Origin: an uncultured Pirellulaceae bacterium
Lineage (GTDB): Bacteria > Planctomycetota > Planctomycetia > Pirellulales > Pirellulaceae
Assembly (NCBI GenBank): GCA_938084685.1
Contig: CALKGE010000005.1
Coordinates: forward strand, 124,001 to 188,000
Length of the DNA: 64,000 nucleotides
Reading direction: 5' to 3'
In this document: piece after piece, positions 1 through 8,260 of the stretch
Layout: the number at the start of each line of letters is the position of its first letter
Numbering within the stretch: position 1 is the stretch's first letter
Position numbers and translations under genes: made by a program
The notes under the pieces: model-generated
Database searches by the model: none
The model's input: only the letters and a program-made list of their open reading frames with translations
What the model was told of the DNA's origin: nothing

Positions 1-1
1 A

Positions 2-1669
2 GAGGATACAGCCGTCGAGCAGGAGAGTCCTTCTTCAGAGCAACCTGCACTTTGGGTAGATTCCGCGTCAAAGGCAAAACAAAAGAAACTGCTGATTGCG
101 TTCGCCGGCATTACCGCACTTGTTCTCATCACCGTCATCATCAGCTTCAGCCTGACTGGTGACAAGCAATCCGGAGAACTCACTTCTAACCAGGCAGACG
201 ACGACCCGCTTGCTGAGCAGGACGCAGTGACACAACCCGGTGACGAAAATGATTTGGTAGAGCTCGACAGCGAGCCAGACTCGGAGGAAGAGCCAACCGA
301 ACAGGTGAACGTGCCACCAGAGGAAGAGTCCTCGAATGAAACCCCGCCGGACGCTGTGGATCCCATGGAAGAAACCGCTGATCCTTCCGAGCCTCAGGAA
401 AATGCCCCAAAAGACCCAATGGATTCGACGGATAAACTACCTGTCGGTCCCGCAGGACTGACACCACAAACGCCAGACAAGTCCGCCACGGACGACATGT
501 CCAAGGATCTGGATTCGGTGATCGATAATGTTGCTCCATTTCTGAGTAATGCGCCAATTACGATCGACAATGCCGCTCCGGTGGTCAAGTTGCCCATGGC
601 AAACGCCGAGTCGCCCCGCCAACCGGCGGCACCAGTCAATATTGAACGCGGATTAAACTTTACGGTGTCTCAAATAGATATCGCCAACCCCGTCCCACTC
701 AATCAGTTTCTTGAGTTCCTAGGAACACTGGGGAACATCCCTTTTACATTTGATCTGGAGTCGCTGGAACTGATCCAGCAGAGTTATGCGGTGGGAGTCC
801 AGCACACCTCCGAGAATCAGACCATCGAACAGATCCTGACAGCGGTACTAACCAGCCTTCAGTTGACACACCAGATCGAAGATGGTCACGTGACCATCCT
901 GGCACAATCCCATACGGACCCCGCCATCACAACATCGGTCTACAAACGCGAGCAAATGAATGTTGCCCGTGACAAGCAGGCAGCTGAGCAATTAAGCCAG
1001 ATACTCAATACATTACTGGCACAACCCGACACAAAAATCGCTAAACCCGTAGTGGACGAAGATAATGCTGAGATTTTCCATGTGGAGGTCTCAGCCACCA
1101 ACCGGATGCATGACCGGGTAAAGCAGTTATTGACGCGACTGGCGGATACTGATGCCACAGCGGGGTCACATGAATCGGCAGCCTGGCCTCAGTACCAAAA
1201 GCCCTACACCATGAACTTTGCTGACGGTGCTCCTCTGTTGCAGGTTTTGATATACCTCAACTCCAACTCAGAACTTCGTTTCCAGGCCAACTGGAAAAAT
1301 ATCTGGCAATCGGGCTGGACTCCGAAAAGTCAGGTCAATGTGGCGACCGAGGGGGAACCACTGCTGGAATGTCTCGATCAGACATTAACAAAAAACGGAT
1401 TGTCGTATATTGCGCGAACCAACGGAGTGCTGGAAATCACAACGACAGAACATGCGCTGGTAGCGAACCAGATTGGACTATATGACCTCAGCAAAATGCC
1501 AGTTACACGCCGCGATGCTCTGGTAAAAACACTCGACCAATTAGCCACTGCCGAGCAAGAGGATCAAAAAGAATTGGATATCCGGCTCATTGAATCGTTG
1601 CCCGACGGTCGACTGGCACTCTCTGCTCCGGCTGTGATCCACCGCCTGGTGGCCAGACAACTGAAATGA
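2..1669 (+). CDS. Membrane-anchored protein with STN-like repeats, 5' end cut by window edge
   Basis: The reading frame is open from the first bases of the window, so the true start lies upstream; a GTG at 227 is internal. The visible part is 555 residues. It begins with a short cytoplasmic-looking stretch, then one membrane helix (about residues 32-54), then a long acidic, Pro/Glu-rich linker (about 60-190). Two similar globular segments follow (about 220-300 and 395-470). Both have the alternating pattern of a secretin/TonB N-terminal (STN-like) fold, for example around FTFDLESLELI. The protein is therefore probably inserted in the inner membrane with its C-terminal part outside. No catalytic motif is visible. 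It ends 7 bp before the stop of the convergent EF-hand gene. Function is unknown; the STN assignment is inference from pattern only. Confidence 0.6.
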   Translation, partial: EDTAVEQESPSSEQPALWVDSASKAKQKKLLIAFAGITALVLITVIISFSLTGDKQSGELTSNQADDDPLAEQDAVTQPGDENDLVELDSEPDSEEEPTEQVNVPPEEESSNETPPDAVDPMEETADPSEPQENAPKDPMDSTDKLPVGPAGLTPQTPDKSATDDMSKDLDSVIDNVAPFLSNAPITIDNAAPVVKLPMANAESPRQPAAPVNIERGLNFTVSQIDIANPVPLNQFLEFLGTLGNIPFTFDLESLELIQQSYAVGVQHTSENQTIEQILTAVLTSLQLTHQIEDGHVTILAQSHTDPAITTSVYKREQMNVARDKQAAEQLSQILNTLLAQPDTKIAKPVVDEDNAEIFHVEVSATNRMHDRVKQLLTRLADTDATAGSHESAAWPQYQKPYTMNFADGAPLLQVLIYLNSNSELRFQANWKNIWQSGWTPKSQVNVATEGEPLLECLDQTLTKNGLSYIARTNGVLEITTTEHALVANQIGLYDLSKMPVTRRDALVKTLDQLATAEQEDQKELDIRLIESLPDGRLALSAPAVIHRLVARQLK

Positions 1670-1676
1670 GGGCAAG

Positions 1677-2108
1677 TTAATTTTGCATCGCCTCAATCGC
1701 TGCTGCTCGTTCTTCGGCACCTAATTGCCCATCCCCATTTGTGTCAAAGTGACGTAACAACGCGGATTTATCGAGTTTGCTTTCACGTTTCCGAGGCAGG
1801 AACTGCATGCCGTTTCTGCGCTGTGGATTATCAGAGCGTTGTTGAAGACTCTGCCCAGTTTGATTGGGGCGTATTGGAGGACGCTGCGGAGTATTACCAC
1901 CATTTCGCTGAGCCTGGAAACGTTGGATTGCTGCTCGCTCCTCCGGATCCAGTCGGCCATTTTTATTCACATCAAATCGCTGCAACAGTTGACGGTATCT
2001 CGCCATACGTTGCTGTGCGGTGGGCGGTGCTTGTTGACGCTGAGCGAATAAGTCACCAGAGCAAATAAGACCAAATACCATTGTGAGGACGATTAATTGA
2101 TTTTTCAT
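1677..2108 (-). CDS. Secreted EF-hand domain protein
   Basis: This is a 143-residue protein with a clear signal peptide (MKNQLIVLTMVFGLICSGDL, cleavage near FA-Q). The mature part has two EF-hand calcium loops: FDVNKNGRLDPEE near residue 42 and FDTNGDGQLGAEE near residue 122. A Gln/Arg/Pro-rich low-complexity linker joins them. I prefer the ATG at 2108 over an upstream in-frame ATG at 2159 because it puts the signal peptide at the N-terminus and has GGTGG just upstream. Small secreted EF-hand proteins are common in planctomycetes, where they are taken to bind calcium outside the cytoplasm; the partner is unknown. The gene converges with the preceding gene and is divergent from the DUF1549 gene. 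Confidence 0.75.
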   Translation of the reverse strand: MKNQLIVLTMVFGLICSGDLFAQRQQAPPTAQQRMARYRQLLQRFDVNKNGRLDPEERAAIQRFQAQRNGGNTPQRPPIRPNQTGQSLQQRSDNPQRRNGMQFLPRKRESKLDKSALLRHFDTNGDGQLGAEERAAAIEAMQN

Positions 2109-2281
2109 AGACCACCGAAAATTATTATTCAGGCTGACATGGATATTAAACGCCTGCATTGATCACAATGTTTCGCTCGCTAACAAATTATATCGGTTTC
2201 TCACGAAAGTTTTAGCGAAACCCCGATTCATCATCTGTGTTAAATGAAAATGTTTGGGGCTCAGACAACAAAGTACTCTTC

Positions 2282-3874
2282 ATGAATATTTCGCTACTCA
2301 ATCGAACACTTACCTTCGTTCTCACATTTGCCCTGGTGAACATTCTCAATTCAGTTCCAGCCAATGGACAAGCTGTATTGGAAGTGGCGGCCGAAGTAGA
2401 TCGATTAATCGACAGTCAAACACAACCGTCATCTGTGAACGTCTGTAATGATGAGACGTATCTCCGACGCCTGTTTCTGGATCTGACGGGAAAAACTCCG
2501 TCGTTCGACGATATTCTGGTTTTTAACCTTGAAACCCATCCCGAAAAACGCACCAAAGTCGCCGAAGTTCTATTACAGGACGCCGACTATGGTACGAACT
2601 GGGGACGCTTTTGGCGCGATGTCATCTATTACCGGCGAAGCAATGATCAAATTCTATTAGGAGCGTCGGCGGCCGAAGAGTACTTCAGCAATGCACTTAA
2701 TAGTAATACTCCCTGGGACCAGATTGCTACCGATTTAATTACGGCCTCCGGCGACATCCGCGAAGATGGTCGCACCGCCTTAATCGCCGCCCAGCAGGGC
2801 CGTCCCGAAGAAACGGTTTCCGAGATCTCCAGAATCTTTCTGGGAATTCAGATTCAATGTGCTCAATGCCATGACCATCCGACTGACCGCTGGAAACAGG
2901 AGCAATTTCATGAACTGGCCGCCTTCTTCCCTCGCGTTGCAGTCCGACCTCAAAGGGATCCACGGACGTTTCTGGTGTATGCCGTGGATCAAATTCGTTT
3001 CCAACCTCGCTCCAGTAACAATCGTTTCATCGGAACATTAGAGCATCGCATGCCCAACTTTGAAAATCCTGCCAATCCGGGTCCCGAAGTCGCACCAAAG
3101 TTTTTCATAAACGATCAGAGTTTGCCTCTTGGTACTACCGACAGCGATCGGCGAAATGCGTTGGCCGACTGGGTAACCTCAACTGACAACCCCTGGTTCG
3201 CCAAAGCTACGGTAAACCGCGTCTGGGCTGAATTAGTTGGGGAAGGCTTTCATGAACCGGTGGATGACATGGGACCGGACCGGGAAGCGATCGCACCAGA
3301 GGCGTTTAATTACCTGGCCACCAAGTTTACCGAATCTGGATATAACATGAAATGGTTGCTCGCAACCATCGTCTCCACTCAGCACTATCAACTGGAAAGC
3401 CGCAACAGGCGTCCCTATGATCGACTACCATTTCAGGCTAATGCCGTCCAACCGCTACGTTCTGATCAACTCTTCGACGCTTTAATGAACTCGCTACAGT
3501 TCCCGGAGATGCCTGACCGAGCAGAACAGCTCGTTCGTCGCCAGTTTAATCAGGCCTTCGGTTATGACCCCAACAATTTGCGCGAAGAAATTTCTGGCAC
3601 AATTCCTCAGGCATTGCTCATGATGAATTCTCAGATTCTGGCGAGGCAGATCACTGCTCGCCCCGGCTCGATGCTGGGCAACTTGCTCTCCGAAGTCGAT
3701 AGCGACCGTCAGGCCATTCAGGAGTTATACCTGAAGACACTATCGCGTCGACCAAACCGTAAAGAACTTGCAACCAATCAGCAGTACATCCAGCAGGTCG
3801 GCAATCGGGCCGAAGCATTTGAAGACATACTCTGGGCACTGATCAACTCCTCTGAATTCAAAACGCGGAATTAA
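2282..3874 (+). CDS. DUF1549/DUF1553 (PSCyt2-PSD1 type) secreted protein
   Basis: The 530-residue product has an N-terminal signal peptide ending near ANGQA. A DUF1549 region follows (DETYLRRLFLDLTGKTPS), with the family's CAQCHDHP motif, a CxxCH that may bind haem or metal. The C-terminal half is DUF1553-like (NALADWVTSTDNPWFAKATV, NRVWAELVGEGF). The ATG at 2282 gives the signal peptide; an in-frame ATG at 2237 would add 15 residues. No Shine-Dalgarno site is seen at either. It is shorter than many planctomycete relatives, which often carry an extra cytochrome or concanavalin-like domain. It lies 50 bp before a DUF1501 gene, the usual partner in planctomycetes, and the two are probably one operon. 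The biochemical role of the pair is not established. Confidence 0.85.
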   Translation: MNISLLNRTLTFVLTFALVNILNSVPANGQAVLEVAAEVDRLIDSQTQPSSVNVCNDETYLRRLFLDLTGKTPSFDDILVFNLETHPEKRTKVAEVLLQDADYGTNWGRFWRDVIYYRRSNDQILLGASAAEEYFSNALNSNTPWDQIATDLITASGDIREDGRTALIAAQQGRPEETVSEISRIFLGIQIQCAQCHDHPTDRWKQEQFHELAAFFPRVAVRPQRDPRTFLVYAVDQIRFQPRSSNNRFIGTLEHRMPNFENPANPGPEVAPKFFINDQSLPLGTTDSDRRNALADWVTSTDNPWFAKATVNRVWAELVGEGFHEPVDDMGPDREAIAPEAFNYLATKFTESGYNMKWLLATIVSTQHYQLESRNRRPYDRLPFQANAVQPLRSDQLFDALMNSLQFPEMPDRAEQLVRRQFNQAFGYDPNNLREEISGTIPQALLMMNSQILARQITARPGSMLGNLLSEVDSDRQAIQELYLKTLSRRPNRKELATNQQYIQQVGNRAEAFEDILWALINSSEFKTRN

Positions 3875-3924
3875 TTCGCAACCTGTCTCCAGGGCCAAAA
3901 TCCGTTACATCGAGGTTTAATCTC

Positions 3925-5172
3925 ATGACGAAAAGTAAATTCAATCGCCGTCAAATGATCCAGCGCTCGGCAGTGGGAGCTATGGCTGTAAGTGCCTGGC
4001 AGGCAAATATCGCCTCTCAAGCGGCTACGATGCGTTCCCAAAAGACTTCCTGTATTTTGCTCTGGATGGGAGGAGGTCCCAGCCATCTCGACACATGGGA
4101 CCCCAAACCGGCTTCAGCTAATTCCGGAGAAGCCGGATCCACACAGACGGCTGTGACAGGAGTACACATCAGCGATCGATTACCAGAAACAGCTAAAGTC
4201 ATGCAGGACATTTGTCTGCTTCGAGCAATGCACGGCCCTGAGGGAAGTCATCCACGGGCTACCTATTGGGCCCAAACTGGCTATTTACCGTCGGCCAGTA
4301 TCAAACACCCAACGATCGGGGCACATGTTTCACATCACATCGCCAATTTAGATACCGATTTACCTGCCTTCATCCGCATCGGTGGAAATCGCAACCTGAT
4401 TGGTGCCGGTCTATTGGGTGTCGAACATGCACCTTTCTCAATTAGTAACCCCAACCAGCCACCTGCAAACACTTTAATCCAGACGACTGAAAATCGCTTT
4501 TCACGACGCATGGGTCTCCTGGGGAAACTGGAAGAGGACAGCATGCGTCAAGGAGCGGAGCACTGGACACGTGCCAATCGAAAAATCTACGACAAAGCTG
4601 CCCAGATGATTACCAGCCCTTTAATGGAAGCATTCGACTTCGAGCAGGAGTCGGTCGCCAACCGTGAATCTTACGGCACGAGTGATTTTGCCGCTGGTTG
4701 CCTGATGGCACGACGACTGGTTGAATCTGGCGTGACCTTTGTTGAAGTCTCGTCAAATAATTGGGACACCCATTTTGACAATTACGAGCGGACGACGACG
4801 CTTTGCGGTGAAGTGGATCGGCCCTATGCGCGGTTACTCGCCGACTTAAAAGAAAGAGGCCTGCTGGAGACAACATTAGTTATCTGGATGGGCGAATTTG
4901 GCCGCACGCCACGGATCAACGGTCGCGGCGGTCGGGACCATTACCCCCGCGCCTACAGCCTGGCTCTGGCCGGATGTGGAGTCTCCGGAGGACAGGTTAT
5001 TGGTGCAACTGATTCTGGCGGCGAAGACATCGTAGACAGAAAGACTTCTGTCCCCGATTTGCTCACGACCATTTACGACAAACTGGGCATCGATGCCTTC
5101 CATGAAAACATGAGTAGTATCGGACGCCCCATTCGTGTCGTGGAAAATGGTTCACTGATAGACGACGTCTAA
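3925..5172 (+). CDS. DUF1501 domain protein, Tat-exported
   Basis: This is a 415-residue protein with a twin-arginine leader ([19 protein letters not shown]), so it is probably exported folded. The body matches the DUF1501 family, which has an alkaline phosphatase/sulfatase-like fold. Recognisable stretches are [17 protein letters not shown] near the start, [15 protein letters not shown] in the middle, and [24 protein letters not shown] near residue 320. The Asp and His residues in these motifs are the likely metal ligands. The gene follows the DUF1549/1553 gene, as is typical for planctomycetes. Its stop overlaps the stop of the convergent aroF gene by 4 bp. Substrate is unknown. Confidence 0.88.
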   Translation: MTKSKFNRRQMIQRSAVGAMAVSAWQANIASQAATMRSQKTSCILLWMGGGPSHLDTWDPKPASANSGEAGSTQTAVTGVHISDRLPETAKVMQDICLLRAMHGPEGSHPRATYWAQTGYLPSASIKHPTIGAHVSHHIANLDTDLPAFIRIGGNRNLIGAGLLGVEHAPFSISNPNQPPANTLIQTTENRFSRRMGLLGKLEEDSMRQGAEHWTRANRKIYDKAAQMITSPLMEAFDFEQESVANRESYGTSDFAAGCLMARRLVESGVTFVEVSSNNWDTHFDNYERTTTLCGEVDRPYARLLADLKERGLLETTLVIWMGEFGRTPRINGRGGRDHYPRAYSLALAGCGVSGGQVIGATDSGGEDIVDRKTSVPDLLTTIYDKLGIDAFHENMSSIGRPIRVVENGSLIDDV

Positions 5173-6182
5173 ATCGACTTTCCAATCGCCTCGGCCACAA
5201 CCCTGCATCGCTCAAGTGTCGTCGCAAATTGCTCCGGGGTCAGCGACTGATAACCGTCGCTCATCGCTTCCGGCGGGTTCGGGTGCATTTCAATAATCAA
5301 ACCGTCTGCCCCTGCTGCCACTGCGGCAACAGCCATGTCCGGTACCATATAAGCGTGACCCGTCCCGTGACTGGGATCAATGACCACTGGCAAGTGCGTC
5401 TTATGATGCAAGTACGTCACCGATGCCAGAGGAAGCGTAAACCGGGTATGGGATTCAAAGGTACGGATGCCACGCTCACACAGCATCACGTTGGGATTCC
5501 CTTCGTTCAAGATATACTCGGCCGCCAGTAGAAACTCATCCATCGTTGCCGAAGCTCCACGTTTCAGCATGACAGCACGATCCGTATTACCCACTGCCTC
5601 CAGTAAGCGGTAGTTCTGCATATTGCGAGCACCAATCTGGAGGACATCAGCATAGTTGGCCACCAAATCCACATCGTCAGTGGCCAGCACTTCAGTGACC
5701 ACTGCCAATCCGGTTTCGTCCCGCGCAGCCGCCAGCAATTTCAATCCCTCTTCTTTCATTCCCTGAAAGCTGTAAGGACTGGTTCGTGGTTTAAATGCAC
5801 CTCCACGCAAAGCGGTTGCCCCAGCTGCCTTCACTGCGCGGGCTGACGTCATTAACTGTTCTTCTGATTCCACACTGCAGGGACCACCAATAACGCCAAC
5901 CTGATTCCCTCCCACGGACAGGCTACCGGCCGTTACGACTGTCGGTTCAGGCTTCACTTCCAAACTGGCTACTTTGTAGGGCGCTAGAATTGGCATAACA
6001 TTCTCCACACCCTCACCAGCTTCCAGTGCCTCTTTCATTTCTTCCCGCTTTTCTCCGATCGCAGCAACCACGGTACGTTCGCTTCCCTGGATAACGTGAG
6101 CTTTCAGACCGAGTGCCTTGATGCGTTCAACGGTCGCAGCAATTTCTTCTGAGCTGGCACCATTTTTCATAACGACGATCAT
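5169..6182 (-). CDS. aroF: 3-deoxy-7-phosphoheptulonate (DAHP) synthase
   Basis: The enzyme condenses phosphoenolpyruvate and erythrose 4-phosphate into DAHP, the first step of the shikimate pathway to Phe, Tyr and Trp. The 337-residue protein has an N-terminal ferredoxin-like domain (about 1-75), which in the type I-beta family is the site of feedback control. The catalytic barrel shows [49 protein letters not shown] and IDPSHGTGH, all family signatures. The start has CAGGGA about 10 nt upstream. The gene stands alone but is preceded, 72 nt away, by a complete transcription attenuator with an aromatic leader peptide (6254-6439). Enzyme activity could thus be controlled both allosterically and by transcription. 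The symbol aroF is used in the broad sense. Confidence 0.95.
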   Translation of the reverse strand: MIVVMKNGASSEEIAATVERIKALGLKAHVIQGSERTVVAAIGEKREEMKEALEAGEGVENVMPILAPYKVASLEVKPEPTVVTAGSLSVGGNQVGVIGGPCSVESEEQLMTSARAVKAAGATALRGGAFKPRTSPYSFQGMKEEGLKLLAAARDETGLAVVTEVLATDDVDLVANYADVLQIGARNMQNYRLLEAVGNTDRAVMLKRGASATMDEFLLAAEYILNEGNPNVMLCERGIRTFESHTRFTLPLASVTYLHHKTHLPVVIDPSHGTGHAYMVPDMAVAAVAAGADGLIIEMHPNPPEAMSDGYQSLTPEQFATTLERCRVVAEAIGKSI

Positions 6183-6253
6183 GACTTTGTTTCCCTGTAT
6201 TAATTCCTTGAGTGATCGACCTGCTGGATGTCCAGGCAGGCCTCGAATTCCAT

Positions 6254-6279
6254 AAAAAAACCCGACTTGATAAGCCGGG
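6254..6279 (-). terminator. Intrinsic terminator of the aroF attenuator (3:4 hairpin)
   Basis: Read on the minus strand, CCCGGCTT and AAGTCGGG pair over 8 bp with a three-base loop and are followed at once by seven U residues (6254-6260). One pair is a G-U wobble in minus-strand RNA but an A/C mismatch on the plus strand, so the structure fits the minus strand only. It ends 72 nt before the aroF start codon. Confidence 0.8.
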
Positions 6280-6353
6280 ATTGAAAAATATTACTTTTAA
6301 GTTTGGTCATCGACCATCAGCACATATCTTCTCCAATCCCGCGTTGCCACGGG
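6254..6353 (-). promoter_or_regulatory. Transcription attenuator of aroF (segments 1-4)
   Basis: Four segments can pair in exclusive ways. Segment 1 (6348-6353, CCCGTG) and segment 2 (6338-6343, CGCGGG) form a hairpin with a GCAA tetraloop. Segment 2 extended (6334-6341, CGGGATTG) is exactly complementary over 8 bases to segment 3 (6276-6283, CAATCCCG); this is the antiterminator. Segment 3 with segment 4 (6261-6268) forms the terminator. Segment 1 starts 5 nt after the run of aromatic codons in the leader ORF. A ribosome stalled there would cover segment 1 and free segment 2 to block the terminator. A ribosome reaching the stop at 6317 would cover segment 2 and allow termination. The pairings are seen directly; the regulatory logic is inferred from the trp/phe attenuation model. 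Confidence 0.82.
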
Positions 6354-6418
6354 CCTGTAAAAAAGAACGACCAATAAAATGTGTGATGCTGTTTCATAAC
6401 GTTGTTCAATAAAATCAT
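6317..6418 (-). CDS. Aromatic leader peptide of aroF
   Basis: This 33-codon ORF lies entirely inside the aroF leader. Residues 13-24 read TFYWSFFFTGPW: seven of eleven consecutive codons from 14 to 24 encode Phe, Tyr or Trp (TTT, TAT, TGG, TTC, TTT, TTT, TGG). An internal ATG at 6397 would give a 26-residue version beginning MKQHHTFYW with the same aromatic run. There is no clear Shine-Dalgarno site. With the predicted start of transcription near 6427 the first ATG has only about 8 nt of leader. The stop TGA is at 6317-6319, 14 nt after segment 2. The peptide itself is unlikely to have a function; its translation would report charging of aromatic tRNAs. Confidence 0.8.
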   Translation of the reverse strand: MILLNNVMKQHHTFYWSFFFTGPWQRGIGEDMC

Positions 6419-6433
6419 TAACACGTTGCGTGC

Positions 6434-6439
6434 ATTATA
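6434..6439 (-). promoter_or_regulatory. aroF: -10 box of the aroF leader promoter
   Basis: A perfect TATAAT on the minus strand sits 15 nt before the leader ORF and 42 bp after the stop of the cupin gene. The matching -35 region (near 6456-6461, TGGTCC) is poor. Transcription would start near 6427 and give an attenuated RNA of about 174 nt. Confidence 0.55.
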
Positions 6440-6480
6440 CGAACATCATCGTCCAGGACCAGCGTCGAATCCTGAATTAA

Positions 6481-6813
6481 TCACAGATAATCTTCACGAA
6501 TTGGCGTAAAGATATCGATTGCTGTGACTCCCTCTGCACCTGCAAAACAGGTGTGAGGTACATTGCCCGGAATACGCCACATCTCACCAGGCTGCAGAAC
6601 CCGAGTCTGGTCGCCTACGGTAAAGGTAAGTTCACCCGAGATCAAAATGCCACATTGTTCATGTTCATGCTGATGTAATTCCACCACCGCACCTGGTTCA
6701 AACTTGACCAGAGAAAGCATCATGGCCTCTCCAGCTGCCGTATAAATATCAACTCCAGGAAAGATGTTTTTCCTCGTACAATCGTCCATGGACAAAAAGT
6801 ATTGGCTGGTCAT
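6481..6813 (-). CDS. Single-domain cupin, KdgF-like
   Basis: This is a 110-residue one-domain cupin. Motif 1 is HQHEHEQCGILISGELTF near residue 47 and motif 2 is PGEMWRIPGNVPH near residue 78; together they supply a His-rich metal site. Length and the C-terminal DIFTPIREDYL resemble KdgF, which acts on unsaturated uronates from pectin and alginate breakdown. The similarity is to overall pattern, so the substrate is not proven. A shorter start at MDDCTRK is possible. It is 114 bp downstream of the enolase-like gene on the same strand. An acireductone dioxygenase role is not supported: the protein is too short and lacks that family's motifs. Confidence 0.75.
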   Translation of the reverse strand: MTSQYFLSMDDCTRKNIFPGVDIYTAAGEAMMLSLVKFEPGAVVELHQHEHEQCGILISGELTFTVGDQTRVLQPGEMWRIPGNVPHTCFAGAEGVTAIDIFTPIREDYL

Positions 6814-6927
6814 AGCGGGTTACCATCTTCAGTTGAAAACAGGGAAGAGAACTCTTGGACGTATTAAAATTGTTGATGCCGACGACCGAATTGCGCTCTG
6901 GACGTACCAGCCATCTGACGAGACGTT

Positions 6928-8238
6928 TCAGGCAAGCGTGTTTTGAAAAGCGGAAACCTGCTCGGCAATCTGCAACAACCGATTATATTTAGCCAGACGC
7001 TCACTACGAACAATCGACCCGACCTTCATTTGCTCGCCAGCAGCAGCGGTCGCCAAATCAGCCAGTGTCGAATCTTCCGTTTCTCCACTTCGGGCAGACA
7101 CCACCAGACTGAAACCTGCCTGTCGTCCCAGAGCCATTGTTTCGATCGTTTCGGTAAGTGTTCCAATCTGATTGGCTTTCACCAATACGCTGTTGGCGGC
7201 CTGAAGCTCAATACCCTTACGGACACGTGCCGGATTGGTGGTAAACAGATCATCGCCCACCAGCATGATTCGATCCCCCAAACGACGTTGAAGCTCCTGC
7301 CATCCATCCCAATCATCTTCTGCCAGGCCATCTTCGATCGAGATAATTGGAAATTCGTTCACCCAGGACTCGAGCGTATCGATCATCTCGCTACTGGAAA
7401 GCTCCCGTCCCTGTTCGGCACGCAAATGGTACTTACCACCGTCGTAAAAGTGAGTAGATGCCACGTCCAGCGTAATCGCAACATCCGCGCCAGGTGTCAA
7501 TCCGGCCAATTCGATCGCTTGTGTCACCAGGGCAACCGCGTCACGATTGGACGTTAAACGAGGACCGTAACCTCCTTCGTCTCCTACCAGGTAACCTTCA
7601 AATCCACGGTCACGAAGTAATTTTCCCAGCCTTCGGTAGACACGCACAATCCATTCCAGACATGTCGGATAATCAGCAGCTCCCACCGGCGCGATCAACA
7701 CATCCTGAAAATCCAGATTTCCGCCAGCATGCAGCCCCCCCGAAATCATGTTGGTCTCAGGCAACGGGATCACCGGGGCAGGGAAAAGCGACGAGTCAAA
7801 TCCTAGCCTGCCTGCAACCTCCTGAATCACGTGATGTAGATGTTCATAAAGAGGAACACGTCTGGACGCTGCCGCCACGTGTCCTAACGCCAGAGAGACA
7901 GCAATCGTGGCGTTACCTCCAAGCCTGCTCTTTTGAGGCGTAGGATCGAGTTCACGGAGAACCATATCACACACATACTGATTTCCGCTGTCGAGGCCGC
8001 AAAGTTTCGGCGCAATCAGAGAATTGACATTCTCCACAGCTCGTAGCACTCCCAACCCGTCGTATCGGCGAGCATTACCATCTCGTAATTCAAGTACCTC
8101 GGAACTGCCTGTGGATGCTCCCGACGGCGCAATGGCAATTTCAACGGCACCATCCTGAGCATGTATTTCCACTTCCACCGTCGGCCGCCCGCGGCTATCG
8201 AGTACTTCGCGAGCGTGTATCTTTTTTATTTTTGTCAT
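6928..8238 (-). CDS. Enolase-family protein with altered active site
   Basis: The 436-residue protein is full length for enolase, the 2-phosphoglycerate dehydratase of glycolysis. Preserved motifs include AREVLDSRGRPTVEV, PSGASTGSSE, GDEGGYGP (catalytic Glu), LDVASTHFY, SIEDGLAEDDW, VGDDLF and VKANQIGT (catalytic Lys). Two regions differ from housekeeping enolase. The usual SHRSGETED reads SARSGETED, so the conserved substrate-contacting His (His373 in yeast) is Ala. The usual GGAHADNN region reads GGLHAGGN. The start ATG at 8238 gives the family N-terminus; an in-frame ATG at 8259 adds seven residues. It lies 22 bp after an APH-family kinase gene and before a cupin gene. It may be a paralogue with a different substrate; whether the genome has a second, canonical eno cannot be seen here. 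Confidence 0.85.
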   Translation of the reverse strand: MTKIKKIHAREVLDSRGRPTVEVEIHAQDGAVEIAIAPSGASTGSSEVLELRDGNARRYDGLGVLRAVENVNSLIAPKLCGLDSGNQYVCDMVLRELDPTPQKSRLGGNATIAVSLALGHVAAASRRVPLYEHLHHVIQEVAGRLGFDSSLFPAPVIPLPETNMISGGLHAGGNLDFQDVLIAPVGAADYPTCLEWIVRVYRRLGKLLRDRGFEGYLVGDEGGYGPRLTSNRDAVALVTQAIELAGLTPGADVAITLDVASTHFYDGGKYHLRAEQGRELSSSEMIDTLESWVNEFPIISIEDGLAEDDWDGWQELQRRLGDRIMLVGDDLFTTNPARVRKGIELQAANSVLVKANQIGTLTETIETMALGRQAGFSLVVSARSGETEDSTLADLATAAAGEQMKVGSIVRSERLAKYNRLLQIAEQVSAFQNTLA

Positions 8239-8260
8239 AACTTGATGTGTCTCATGCAAT

